Shown piece after piece: positions 1 through 10,670 of a DNA stretch of 64,000 nt (positions within the stretch are counted from its first letter, which is position 1; every line of letters begins with the position of its first letter). The notes beneath the pieces are model-generated. The model was not told the origin of the DNA and ran no database searches. It worked only from the letters and a program-made list of their open reading frames with translations. Source of the DNA: Tulasnella sp. 424 (taxonomy: Eukaryota > Basidiomycota > Agaricomycetes > Cantharellales > Tulasnellaceae); assembly GCA_019633425.1 (NCBI GenBank), contig WSUB01000069.1:1-64000 (forward strand), written 5' to 3'. The translations under genes and the position numbers were made by a program.

Positions 1-1626
1 ATCAGCCCGTCGTCTTAAACCCGAGGATCTCAACAAGGAGACGAAGCCAGCTCAAAACAAGCCCCCGCGGGCGCTTTCGCTGGAAGCAACGTTCTGTGCC
101 TCCACCAATACCATAACGCTGACAGGAGATCATTACACTCTGCGTTGGGCTGCCCCAGAGCTGTTGTACGACGAGGAGCCTGGACTCCACAGCGACATCT
201 GGGCGTTGGGATGGGTAGCATACGAGGTAACGTCAGAGTCGTACTAGTATCTATTCGCATTCGAAGCGCAAAACAACTCCAACGTAGGTCATGACCGGCT
301 TCATCCCGTTTCAAGACGTCAAGGACACGGTCGTCATCAAGCGCGTCGTTCAGGGAGATCTCCCCTCCATCACTGGTGACGCCCGCATGTCGTTGATCCA
401 GATGCTTTGCTCCCTCATGCTTTTGTGTTGGAGCATCGACCCCAGCAAACGGCCGACCGCCGAGGACTGCCGAAAGTCAATCAACTGGATGGTGAGTCAT
501 GCTCATTAGGATCGGTTGCGGCGATTGATCGATCTCGATGCAGCCCATGGTTCTTCCAAACCGTATTCGGACCTCGGATACAGCGGGTTCCGGCGGTCAC
601 TCCCCCGGCCTTCTTATGCAACTGGGAGATATGCACCGGCGGCAGGGTGACTACCTCAACGCATTAAACTGCTATACCAGAGCTCGGGGTGGCTACACAG
701 ATGCCGGCGACCGGCAAGGAATGGCCAATGCGCTGGTGCAGCTGGGGCAGGTGCATCGGCTTCGAGGCGAGTACAGCCAGGCCATTGCATTCTACTCTGA
801 GGCCCTAGAGATCTTCACCGACATCGGCGACGAACGAGGGAGAGGCGCTGCTCTGTTCGGTCTCGCTGAGGTGCATCGGATGCGAGCCGAGTACAGCCAG
901 GCCATCACGTTCTACTCGGAGGACCTACGAATCCGAACCGACATCGGCGACAGACAAGGGAGAGCCAATGCTCTGTTCGGTCTTGCTGAGGTGCATCTGA
1001 TGCGAGCCGAGTACAGCCAGGCCATCACATTCTACTCGGAGGACCTACAAATCCGCACCGACATCGGCGACCGACAAGGAAGAGCCGATGCTCTGTTCGG
1101 TCTCGCTGAGGTGTGTCGGGGTCGAGCCGAATATAGTCAAGCCATTACCTTCTACTCAGAAGCCTTACAAATCCGCACCGACATGGGCGACAGACGAGGG
1201 AGAGCCGATGCTCTGTTCGGTCTCGCTGAGGTGCATCAGGTTCGAGCCGAGTACAGCCAAGCCATTACGTTCTACTCCGAGGACCTACAAATCCGCACCG
1301 ACATCGGCGACAGACAAGGGAGAGCCGATACGCTTCGGGGTCTCGGTCAGGTGCATCGGCTTCGAAATGAGTTCAGCCAGGCCATCACGCTCCTTTCGGA
1401 ATCCTTGCAAATTTCTACCGACATCGGCTACCGATACGGGAGAGCTATTGCTTTGTCGTTCCTTGCTAACGTGCATCGCGATCAGGAGGTCCACAGCGAC
1501 GCGATTCGTCTTTATACCGAAGCTGCTGAAGCCTTTGAAGAGATCGGACAGACTCAGTGGCTGGCTTATGCCTCGAACCAAGCTGCTGAAGTCCGTCGAT
1601 TATCTAATCGAGAAGAGGGTACATGA
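1..1626 (+). CDS. Kinase-TPR protein (TKL-like kinase domain plus TPR array), 5' truncated
   Basis: Partial at the left edge. Exons seen: 2-226, 288-491 and 544-1626 (TGA). The window opens just after the DFG motif: the first residues read SARRL, matching DFGSAR in the second kinase-TPR gene of this window. LRWAAPELL (the APE motif of subdomain VIII), SDIWALGWVAYE (IX) and the RP of subdomain XI (DPSKRP) follow, so this is the C-lobe of a tyrosine-kinase-like serine/threonine kinase. About eight 40-residue TPR units come next, with a core like AEYSQAITFYSEDLQIRTDI, and usually serve as a protein-protein scaffold. No membrane segment is seen at the C-terminus. By family the protein is probably a cytosolic signalling kinase; its partner is unknown. 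Confidence 0.88.
648..1490 (+). repeat. 120-bp tandem coding repeats (40-aa TPR units)
   Basis: The sequence repeats with an exact 120-bp period. The gtacagccag box ends at 780, 900 and 1020, with variants ending at 1140, 1260 and 1380. The central units differ at only a few positions, including silent ones, while the outer units are more diverged. This is the pattern left by recent unequal crossing-over or gene conversion inside a TPR array. Confidence 0.9.
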
Positions 1627-2285
1627 TACATCGCGGGGACATTCCAGATAGAACGAGACCTTTTATTAACTCCACACCACACTTCATGTATATACGTATG
1701 CGATGTACAACGCCTTGTGATTTACCTTCTGCTGATCGCATTTCTGGCTCTTCGTCTCATACTCTCGACCATTCGTGTTTAGATTATCATCGTCGTCGTC
1801 GAACGACTGAGAGGAGCCGTATGCTCTAAGGGATCCTGAATTCAGACCTCGCCCCTACAAAAGCGGCCTATTCGCGTTGGCTTGACACGAATCAACCGTT
1901 GCCCAGTACACCAGGCAACGTGCATAGTACTCACTATTATGTAAGTCGGTTTAACGGTAAAAGTACTCTGGACGGCGCGGCAGCCCTCGCAAAGTCCCAT
2001 TTTTCGGCTCGCAAGCTCCTGAATCTATATTGCTTTGAACACACAAGCGTACCGGCCAAACAAGAGATTCGAATAAAATAAAGGAGTACACGAGGTATAG
2101 TACAATTGACGAACGGGGGATTATCAGTCCAAGCAAGCCAACCAAAAAGACGAATGTAGTAAAGTACAACAAGAACAACAAACCGCGGCGATCCCCTCTC
2201 AACCAAGGATCCTCGTTATCACCAACAATCAATCCCAGACATCCCCGACCCCCTGGCAAATTCCAGCTCCAGCTTTTGCCGTTCA
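1627..2285. other. Intergenic, convergent gene ends
   Basis: Lies between the stop of the kinase-TPR gene and the stop of the minus-strand propeller-like gene, so it should hold both 3' UTRs. No convincing coding frame, RNA gene or repeat was seen. Confidence 0.6.
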
Positions 2286-4539
2286 TCACCTATTATACAT
2301 CCAACTCTCATCCTCCGCGCTACCCATAGCGAACGCCCTGCCAATCGAATCGCCCAGGTTCCGGTCCACTCGGGGCGCGGTGGACCGGCCGCCTGAGCTG
2401 CCTTGACCGCCCACGGACCCGGTTCTGTTGTGTCGCGAGCTGGCGTCTCCGGAGTTCCAGCTCTCGAAGCTTCGACGACTTCCAATTGGCGCAGCCTAAC
2501 CGAACGGGGGGCGTACGTCAGCCGAGTGGCAAACGAGATGAAGCGACAACAAAGAGTACAGGAAAAAAAAACTCACCCCAGTCCCAGCGGAATCAGGCCT
2601 CGGCAAGCCCTCAGGATGAATCGTCAACCTCCTGAAAACATTCGCGTTCTGCTCCATGTGCAGTCCACAAGCACCGCAATAAACGCGATCTCCAGCGTTC
2701 AAGTTTAGCTTCTTGTTGCCCACGTATTTACCGGTTAGAGGGTCGAAGATGAGCGTGAGGGAGTTTTCGGCTGATGCGGTGCTGACCCCTGCGATGATCA
2801 GGTCCGAAAGCGGGTCGACGAAGAGTTCGGGGAGGAGCTTCATCGAGGGTGCAACGGAGATGGGGGAGCGACCGTACCGCTGGAGAGGAGAGTTGCGATC
2901 GAGACCGCGCATTTCGAGAGCGATCTACAGTGAAAGTAAGAGTTAAAAGATGAGTAGGTGTTCCTGCCTAGCAGCGTTAAGACCGAAAGGAATGCGGCCC
3001 ACTCACGTTAGACCCATCCCGATCATGCACCATGCTCAACAATAAAACCGCCAGCTCCTTCGCTCTCCCACCACGTCTCTCCGAATTCCCCACAAACCCA
3101 AACGTAGCCGCAGCAGGTCCGTCGAAAATCCTAGCCTCTCCATGGTCCGAAGGGAAACAATGGACCACACCTCTCCTCCTATCCTTCTCCGTCGCGCAAA
3201 TGGCGTACCACTCTCCATCCGGCGTCGTTATCGGGGTCAACCAATACCTCGGCGCTCTTGCGTGGAGCGTGAACACTTGCTCGGGCTCCTCCGAGGGCCC
3301 GTATGACCATTGCCAGAACCTTCCGTCGCTGTCGACCCAGCAAAAACCGCGGTTGTTGGACGTCCATTTGCGGATTTGAATGTTCTTAGCTTTGAATTTT
3401 TTGATCACTTTGGAAGTTTCGACTGAATGGACGTATAAGAACTTTTCTTTAAAAAACGAAAGGAGGAAGAAATTTCGTCTTAGCAGGTGCACCAAGAACG
3501 TCGATGATGTGCGACATTGAAAACGCACCCCTCGTAACGAGCAAGAACCGCCCATCGTAACTCAACCCGGCGCTCTCGTACTTGACTTCGAGGAGCGAAA
3601 TCTTGGTCTCCGAGATATTGTACACCATCACCGCTCTCTTCTTTTCCGCTTTGTGCACGAAAAGCACGTGATTTGGGTAAACGCCGGCTACTTCCCAGTC
3701 GTCCTCGAACCACGATGCGGGTAAAGCAGGTTTCCGATGCCGCCGAGCGTCGAATATCGTTGCCCATTGCATCTCCAAGCCTGAGAAGTCTCGAGAAGGG
3801 ATGTCCTCCACGACAGTCCTGCAATATAAACACGGCGAAGTTAAACCCGAGCGTTTGGAGCGAGGTCGGCCGATCGAAGTTTGACTTACGTCGGTCGGTA
3901 CGCTTGTGACCAGTCGATCTCAATTGTATGCAGGGAAGCAGAAGACATTCGGCTCGGGTCGTAAGGATCGTAGTCGTTGCTGGATGTTAGTCCTCGTGAT
4001 GAGGGGTAGTATTGAGTGTTGGGCAGGGAAGGATCGGGACCGAGCGGCATGCTGGGACGTCTATTTTCGGAGATATCCGATTACCAGAAGGATAAAGGGG
4101 GAAATGGCAGGTCAGTTTTTATTTTGTTTTATTTTATTTATTTATTTCGTGGTGTTTCCGTAACTCACCGATAGATACCAGGCGGACTGAGATCTGGTTG
4201 GCTTATTGGCGATAAGGGGCTGGACGTTGATTGTGGGGATGCCGAGCGGGGTGATGGTGGTGCGAGTCGAGGGTTGAATGGAGAGCCAGTTGGTGGGAGG
4301 TCGAGTCGAGGTGCGTAAGGTGGTTTTGAAAAGGCGTCCAGGGGGTCGGCTAGTAGTAAGTCATTTGTGTGAGTAGCTGCGGAGCGGGGGTGGTGGTGGT
4401 AGGAGACCGCGAACTTACCTGGCCCTGGGGGTTGGTATCTAAAGGGAGCTGCAGTAATTGTCGGTGATCCTCCATACCTCGAAGACGAAGAGGTGCTTTG
4501 GTATGACTGGGGATGGCGCGTGGAATACGCCGCTGACAT
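2286..4539 (-). CDS. Unknown protein with Pro/Ser-rich N-terminus and WD40-like propeller core
   Basis: The start at 4539 (MSAAYSTRHPQ) opens a Pro/Ser-rich low-complexity region. Introns read: 4350-4418, one from 4168 downward, others in the middle, and 2496-2576. The last exon, 2286-2495, ends in WMYNR and TGA. The middle holds repeated strand-rich stretches of propeller type, such as GLSYDGRFLLVTRG, RGFCWVDSDGRFWQW and DPLTGKYVGNKKL. No catalytic motif was recognised. By analogy it could be a scaffold of the WD40 class, but no specific family was identified. The middle exon joins near 3450-3560 and 3830-4090 were not fully resolved. Confidence 0.6.
4350..4418 (-). other. In-frame 69-nt intron in the propeller-like gene
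   Basis: Bounded by gtaagt and ctag on the minus strand. It is a multiple of three with no stop, so retention would add 23 residues. Its strong donor argues that it is a real intron and not coding sequence. Confidence 0.6.
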
Positions 4540-4837
4540 TTTGCTGGGAACAAGGGAGGGGCTTGGCTGGGTGGAGGAGAGGTGGAGGAAAAGGAGGGAG
4601 GAGTGGACAAGGGAAGTATTGAGTATATGTACTTTAAGAGCAAAGACGATGAATGCAAGGAGGGTTTGCGATGTGGTTCTCTGTGTCTTATCGCCTGGAT
4701 GGGAAGGAGGGGAGGGGAGTCTGGGTTTTCAGGAACGCCGCGTGGCATCCAGCTTGATTTCGGCTCAACCGAGGGAGTGGGATTTGCCTGTCACTCCCTC
4801 CTTGCGTAAACTTCTCAGCCGCTCACCCAATCACAGC

Positions 4838-5221
4838 CTAATTACTCCAATCCCCATCTGCTTTCCTCCATGTGCTCAGTAAATCGTCAGGGAGCTTGCA
4901 GTAACCATTTCTGGATGAAGACGTCCCGGGCGGTTCGGACGTCTCGAACGCTTGATCGTCGGCGGTTGTTCCCAAAGTCACTTCGAACGATGAATTCGAG
5001 AAAGTTGACAGCGAAAAGTTGGGACAATTCAGCCCTGAATACATTGCCAAAGTGGACTCGAGAAGCTCACCCGAATGCGATTCCCCGTCGAAGTGTACAA
5101 GTGTAGCGTTTTCCAATTGGTGGTCCCCGCAATGAGAGTGAAAAGGGACAGACCGAATGAGCGTCCGATCACCCTTCGAGCCGGACCACCGGCCCCAGGC
5201 CGGGAGCAAGCCACAGTGCAA
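4838..5221 (-). CDS. Possible small unknown protein (doubtful)
   Basis: An open frame of 127 codons with mixed composition and no recognised domain, transmembrane segment or signal peptide. It lies upstream of the propeller-like gene on the same strand. No splice sites or promoter elements back it, and it could be chance. It is listed only because it is the best open frame between 4540 and 6118. Confidence 0.15.
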   Translation of the reverse strand: MHCGLLPAWGRWSGSKGDRTLIRSVPFHSHCGDHQLENATLVHFDGESHSGELLESTLAMYSGLNCPNFSLSTFSNSSFEVTLGTTADDQAFETSEPPGTSSSRNGYCKLPDDLLSTWRKADGDWSN

Positions 5222-6118
5222 TCAATTGCACTTGTCGCGTGAATCTTTGACGGGGTCGCGAAGCTGTTCTTTGATCGCGCAAAATAAAACCTTGATTCGT
5301 GCAGCTGAAGCAAGATCAAGTCAAAACGTCGCAATGCAATCCTGCAGACATTACCTTTGTTTACATACAGACTAAGCTTTTTCGTTCGTGCGTCGACCCT
5401 TCAACGCGCCCCTTGCGGCCATCTCCTTCTTCCTCTCGTACGGTGTCGTCATGGTTTAATATCATTAAAGCTATCTAAGCCCCAGTTGGCAGGTTAACGG
5501 CTGGCTGATAGGGAGAACTTGGAACGATCCGAATAATGAAGGAAGAACGGAAGGTTCATCCATACGGGGGAGGGGTGAGGCGCAGCGTGGGCAGCAAGCT
5601 GGACCCCTGACACTATCGCGGTGCAACTCTAGGACCCCAGCGAAGGCAACTCCGAACGCTCGGCAAAGGGACTAAGTCCACCACCAGAAGGCACACGACC
5701 TCTCCAGACCGGGCATGGTGTACTTGAAATGTACTAGTCTAAGAAGGGGACCTCATATAGAATTTAGCATCACACTGTCCAGGTCAGCTGGCAGAACGAA
5801 TGGCTCGCAGGAAGCCGACCCCATCAGCAACAAACGTCATCATCTCGGGGATGCCTAATGCACTCTCGAAGAGCGTATGCGAAGCTCGCCTTGCTGGCCA
5901 TCCGCTTCGATTGGGCGCTCCCGAAGGTGTCGAGCTTACAGAGGCAAAAAGCAGGGGGCGGGCAGACCCGGCTCGCGCTCGGAGGTCAAGTTGAAACCGA
6001 ACACCACCCAGTCGACGTGAGAGCTTTGAATATTCCATTTCTCGTTACGCTCCCATCGCTCATTACTTGGCTCTTTTCGAAACCTTTCAAGTCTCATTAC
6101 CTCTCAAAAAACTCTAAG
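5222..6118. other. Intergenic / QCR6 upstream region
   Basis: No supported gene. The last 100 bases before the QCR6 ATG are pyrimidine-rich, as is common in fungal 5' leaders. Open frames at 5784-6038 overlap on both strands and look like chance. Confidence 0.5.
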
Positions 6119-6981
6119 ATGGCCTGGTACTCATCATTCTTCAACCCCGTTCAATGCGAAGAGGCTCACGACGCTCAGCCTGCTCATGATCAACAAGTAG
6201 CGCAAAAGCACGAAGAGGAAGAACAGACTCCCAAGACTGAAGAGAAGGAAGAGAAGGAGGAAGAGGAAGAGGCACCGGCAGAGGAGGAGGAAGAGGAGCC
6301 AGAGGACGTACGTATTTCGACTGTCTACTCTTTCTACCCGTTGGCGTTTGGGCGTTTGTGAAAATGTGGAATGGGCTCGCGCTCATTGGTCGAGCTCTCC
6401 GTTTCGACCCGAACCGACGCAACACACACCCATCGCATCCCTCCCCCCAAAGTTCGACACGAATGAGAAAACTAACCTACACACATATCTTTCGATAACG
6501 ATAGTCCCTACCTGCTATTCGTGAAGAGTGCAAGGCAAGCAAGAACTGCGTGCAATTCACCAAGCATTTCGAGCATTGCGAGGAAAAGGTGAACGAAGGC
6601 AAGGGATTCAAGGGAGAGGATTGCGTTGAGGAATTGTACGTGTCTCTCCGTCTCTTTTTTAGCGTATATTCGTTTCGCTAACATGATCTCTTTGTTATGT
6701 TAGATGTACGTGACCCCTGCGCTATGGTGTCTTGCTGAAACCCGATACTGACCATGTCTGCTCTCCCTCCAACGTGAATGCCTTAACAGTCCAGTAAGTC
6801 TTCTTTACCTCTACACGTCTCAACCAAAGCTGCATCTAAACATTCCCTATCCCTATAGCATGATGCACTGCGTTGATGTATGGTCATCCCAACCCGCTTC
6901 GACTGAGTGCGTTGACGCTGACCGTTTCGGTTCCTTTACCAGGCATGCGTCGCACCAAAAATCTTCGCCAAACTCAAGTGA
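6119..6981 (+). CDS. QCR6: Ubiquinol-cytochrome c reductase hinge subunit (complex III subunit 6)
   Basis: Small acidic subunit of mitochondrial complex III that helps dock cytochrome c on cytochrome c1. Exons: 6119-6307, 6505-6635, 6704-6705, 6790-6793, 6859-6877 and 6943-6981, total 384 nt and 127 aa. The N-terminal third is Glu-rich. The hinge domain has the family's cysteines: REECKASKNC, HFEHCEEK, GEDCVEEL and MMHCVDACV, ending in IFAKLK. With the 2-nt exon AT and the 4-nt exon TCCA the protein reads EELFHMMHC. This aligns without gaps to the family, for example the EELFDFLHARDHC stretch of the human subunit. All introns have GT-AG ends and good donors (gtacgt, gtacgt, gtaagt). Confidence 0.93.
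6704..6793 (+). other. Micro-exon pair (2 nt and 4 nt) of QCR6
   Basis: Exon AT at 6704-6705 sits between ttag and gtacgt. Exon TCCA at 6790-6793 sits between acag and gtaagt. Together they supply two codons' worth of sequence for the Leu-Phe-His segment. Leaving out only one breaks the frame. Leaving out both keeps the frame but deletes two conserved residues. The AG-AT-GT arrangement could also act as a recursive splice site. Confidence 0.75.
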
Positions 6982-7499
6982 ACAACCTTCCCGTGCTTGT
7001 AGTACTCCACCCCCGGGAACCACGTCCATTTCTAGATGCCATGTTTTACGTTATTCAAAAAATGGATTTGATTCCACTTTCGCGGCCTTACATGACGGCC
7101 GCTTGCTGGCTCCTTGGACACTTCCACGCTACCTATCGACAAAGACAGGAAACTGCAATCTCGACAAGCAGGCTCCGCGCATACTGGGGCTTTACCTTCG
7201 CTGTCAATCGTTACGGCCGCCAGCCTCGGATTATTGAGATTCAGGTCGCGTCTGCAACTATTCAGCTTGCATGCCATTCAACAATTATTGCGACGTCGTT
7301 GGTCGTCCTCTTGGGTTTTCTCCCTCTCGTCACTTCGGCGACTAGGCCCTCGACATTCCGGCATTCGTTCAGTGATACAAAACAAGGGCTTTGTTTCCGC
7401 CACCGCAAGCCAAATGGGATGAGCATAGGTATACGCCAACCACCTTCATCTCACCCCCTCTTCTACGCTTCAGTCGGAAACATGGGGGAACTTGAGGAT
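6982..7499. other. Intergenic
   Basis: Holds the QCR6 3' UTR and the 3' end of the kinase-like pseudogene. Long open frames here on the plus strand have no recognisable protein character. Confidence 0.5.
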
Positions 7500-9459
7500 A
7501 GGTAATTATAAATTATAATAACTCGAGCATCGCAACATCGTGTTCCCTTTTTCATGATTCCGCCTTTCTTAACACCCTTAGGCCACTTGATATCCTGAGT
7601 GTTCAATCCCGGAGGATACCGGTGTTTACCATCTTTCCCGACCTAATCAAAGTCGACGAGCATCGCACCTTGCTCGGTTCCACCACCAGGTGCATCGCGC
7701 TCGCACAGCATGTTTGGCCTTCGAAGATCTCCAAAAACCCAGTCATCTTTGTGTAACATGCTGACCGCTTCTTTGACGTCCTTGAGAGCTCGCGGTGGAA
7801 TGGTGGCTAGCTTGGCGGAGTGTAGGTCTGGCCCAGCAACGGAATCCATGACCACCACTTTCTAACCATTCTCCAACTCTTTAAAGTGTCGGATTTGGGG
7901 AGCTAAATTCTTCTCCGCCAACAAAGTGTGGGCTTCCCTGCAGTACCGCGGGGTGAATTTGACTTTGACGGGCTTCCCCTCCGAGTCCTCTTCATCGGCG
8001 GACCGCTTAACCGTTGCGTTGAACATTGCCCGTCCGACGCGGTCGGACAGCAGGTTGGGACTGGTGTACCTGAGAGTGAATCCGTCGTACTCCTGGAAGA
8101 ACGGCGAAAAACGGGCGGGCTTTTCTTCATCTGCAGGGGTGAGACCGTTGTAGAAACCTCCCAACCCGTCGAGACAAGTTCTCAACGCCGCCATGATTTT
8201 TGCAATGTATTCGGCACGTCCATAAGGATCAGGAAAGTTGGCGAGTTTAAGCATCTCGGTGAGAGGCTGGACGATAAACTCTGTCCCAAGAACTCCGCCG
8301 TGGATCGTAATATTGGGGCCGGCCACCGAAAGTATGAAGGAAGGGCAACAGCAAACGTTCTGGATTCTGGTTAACTGTGCCCGCACAACGACGTTCAATT
8401 ACAAGGTTTCCAAGAAGGAAAAGAGAACGCACTGATTTGTCAGTCCAAAGCTTGCGAAACGAAAATGAGCCTTCAGTATCAGGATCACATCCGCCTGTGC
8501 CGCCGATTTCATCCTCCACCTTCATGACCAGAAGTGGGACGACTCCGAAATTTTTTACGTGATGCAAGACGCCATCGGGTCTAAAGTTTCTCGCCCACAG
8601 AAGCCCGACTATCGGGGGTCTCAGGAGCATGCCGATAGGGTGCTTCACCTGGGTCATTCGCCCTTCCCCGGCTCGAGGGACTTTGGCAGCTATTTGGATC
8701 AAATCAAAGGCAGCGACTACATCCTCGGGTAAAGGTTCGAACCCTTGATCCTGGATGAGGGTTTGGAATCTCGAGAATATGGGGTGATAGATAGAGACAG
8801 GGGGCCCGGTTGTTTCGAACGGACGGCCAATCTGCATTGGATGGTCTGCTTGCTCAATTAAGAGATTCGAAGGCTTGGCAGCGTCAGAAGGGTCGAGGGC
8901 TTCGATGCCGTCCTGGATAGCTTTTTGGCGCGCTGGTCCGGAATCGCTTAATAAGTCAAGCTGGTACTTCCGGCTAAACGGAGATCGTACCCTTGATTAG
9001 CCCGTCACTCTCTTCATGGTCGCTTTGAACGGTAGACGCTTCGAGTGCAGAGCAGTAAAGTTTGGCAAGGTTCGAGCGTAACTCATTTGTGATTGCTATG
9101 ATACTGAGAATGCCTGGAGGCTTTCTCTCAGTATGACCAGAACTCTTTTACGGCTGCGTGAGGATGTTACCTTCGCTTGGGGATTCCGATGGCTCCTTTA
9201 TGGGCATCCCGAGGATATCGAGCTCTGCCTCCGAGTAGGGCTGTCGGTCGCGAATGCGTTTGACGATGATCTCAAGACCGTCGCCATCGAAGTTCGCGTC
9301 CACCTCCTGTAGCGCTTGCAAGCACAACTCGAGGCCATTCGCTGTCCTGAACAAGTCCTCCAGCTGGTGGCGGGCCCTCTTTCGCTGCAGCTGTTCAGTG
9401 GAGCCGTCTTGAGATGCTTTCCTGCGTCGAGAGGCGGAAGGGATAGAAGCCGTAGACAT
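7500..9459 (-). pseudogene. Degenerate kinase-like gene, inactivated
   Basis: Belongs to an Agaricomycete family of atypical kinase-like proteins. These have a conserved middle of the WTDKS...IQNVCCCPSF...VAGPNI...VQPLT type and a C-terminal kinase-like lobe. Seen here: start at 9459, exon joins at about 9148 and 8430, catalytic loop VFGDLRRPN and metal-binding DFD. Three lesions interrupt it. A frame change near 8979 is restored by dropping one base and then reads TISFSRKYQLDLL. An in-frame TAG at about 7865 falls where the family has Trp (ELENG*KVVVMD). A second TAG falls after DFD at about 7645, where the family has DFDW. Sequence beyond both stops stays in frame and family-like (WPKGVKKGGIM), so decay is recent. 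Confidence 0.8.
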
Positions 9460-9479
9460 AGTGTCCAGTTGAGGGTGCT

Positions 9480-9880
9480 ATGAGATTGAAACTGTCTGGA
9501 GGCTTTCTCTCATATGGCCAGAAACGTCTAAAACTCAGTGAGGACATCACTTTCACTTGGCGACTCCCATGGCTCCTTTATGGGCTTCCTGAGGATCTTG
9601 AGCCCCACCTCCGGGTCGAGCCATCGGTTGCGACACCGATTGACGCCAATCCAAAGACCGCCGACATCGAAGTTTGCGTCCCTTTCTGTATCTCCTGAAA
9701 GCACCGTTGAGGTCCTTCACTCCCGGGAGGATGTCCTCTGGCTGGTGGCGGGCCCTCCTTTGCTGCTGCTGTTCCGTGGAACCGCTTCGAGATGCTTTCC
9801 TGCCTCTGTAGGAGCTAGTGGCTCTAGACACAGTGTTCGGTGTTGGTGGAAGTTTAGAATTATAATCCACAGTTCCCACG
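9480..9880 (-). pseudogene. Truncated tandem duplicate of the kinase-like pseudogene's first exon
   Basis: On the minus strand this segment repeats the 5' exon and first intron start found at about 9110-9459. Shared stretches include RKAS.SGSTEQ.Q..RARHQ at protein level and the plus-strand block around atggctcctttatggg. Small indels break the frame part-way, and the rest of the gene is absent. It is a partial tandem copy immediately upstream of the larger pseudogene. Confidence 0.75.
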
Positions 9881-10670
9881 AAACCCCAGTCGTTACCTTT
9901 GTCCTTGTTTTATTTCAGGTGATGTAGTGTCCAATGGCTTAGTCGCGAGTCGCACGGGTGAATCTGAGCACGAGGGGTTTGGGGTCTGGCAAAGATCAAA
10001 TTCCAGAGATCTCTTGCCGATCCCCGAAGGGACCAGCTCAAGCCATCTACTAGAACAAGTGAACGGAGAATACACGTGAACTGAGAGAAAAAGGGAAAAA
10101 AAAAAAGAAATGAAAAGTATCTAGGTGGAGAGGGACGGAGGGAGGGGAGAAAAAGAAGAACGGAAGGTCGGAACCTTCAGGCGAGAGTGAGAGGAGATGA
10201 GGGATATCTGAGGTACACGGAAGCGGGTATATAAGCGGACGGGTGTCAAAGAGATACAGACGGGAAGGACATCTAAGAGACAAAGTCATGAAACAGATGG
10301 ACTGAAGTGAAAGAGATCATGGAATGAGAAAGAGAAAGAGAAAGGGAAAAGAAAGAGGAAAAGAGGAGGAGACAAAGCTGAAAGAGGAAATGGGCGGACG
10401 CGTATGGGCCATTGGCCGACTGCAGCCACACTCCCCCTCTCACGCTGCACTCTCATAGTTTTTCCTTCAGTCGGGGACTGGCGCGTACGCGGCTCTGATC
10501 CTATCGAATCCCTTCTCAGGTGATGTATTGAAGGAAGCCGCGCAGAAACGGACTCTCTACTGCACCAACCGTGGGATGTGTTGGAAAGCCTAAAAGGCTC
10601 CTATCGCACCAGGTTTTCCGAGCGTTCCGAGCCCAACCGTTCATTGCCAGCCATTCGCCGCACACACCCT
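9881..10670. other. Intergenic, upstream of the deaminase gene
   Basis: Contains a strongly purine-biased tract and a TATA-like tatataag near 10229-10236. No coding sequence was recognised. Confidence 0.5.
10080..10400 (+). repeat. Polypurine low-complexity tract
   Basis: About 320 bases made largely of A and G on the plus strand, including a run of A, GA-rich stretches and gagaaagagaaag repeats. It interrupts the space between the kinase pseudogene remnant and the deaminase gene. Confidence 0.8.

Noticed and set aside
6873..7505. 210-codon plus-strand frame overlapping the QCR6 end
   Set aside because: It begins inside a QCR6 exon in another frame, has no domain or sensible composition and no splice support. 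Treated as chance.
8700..8730. tRNA B-box-like ggttcgaaccc
   Set aside because: It lies within the kinase-like coding sequence and no A box or cloverleaf could be built around it.
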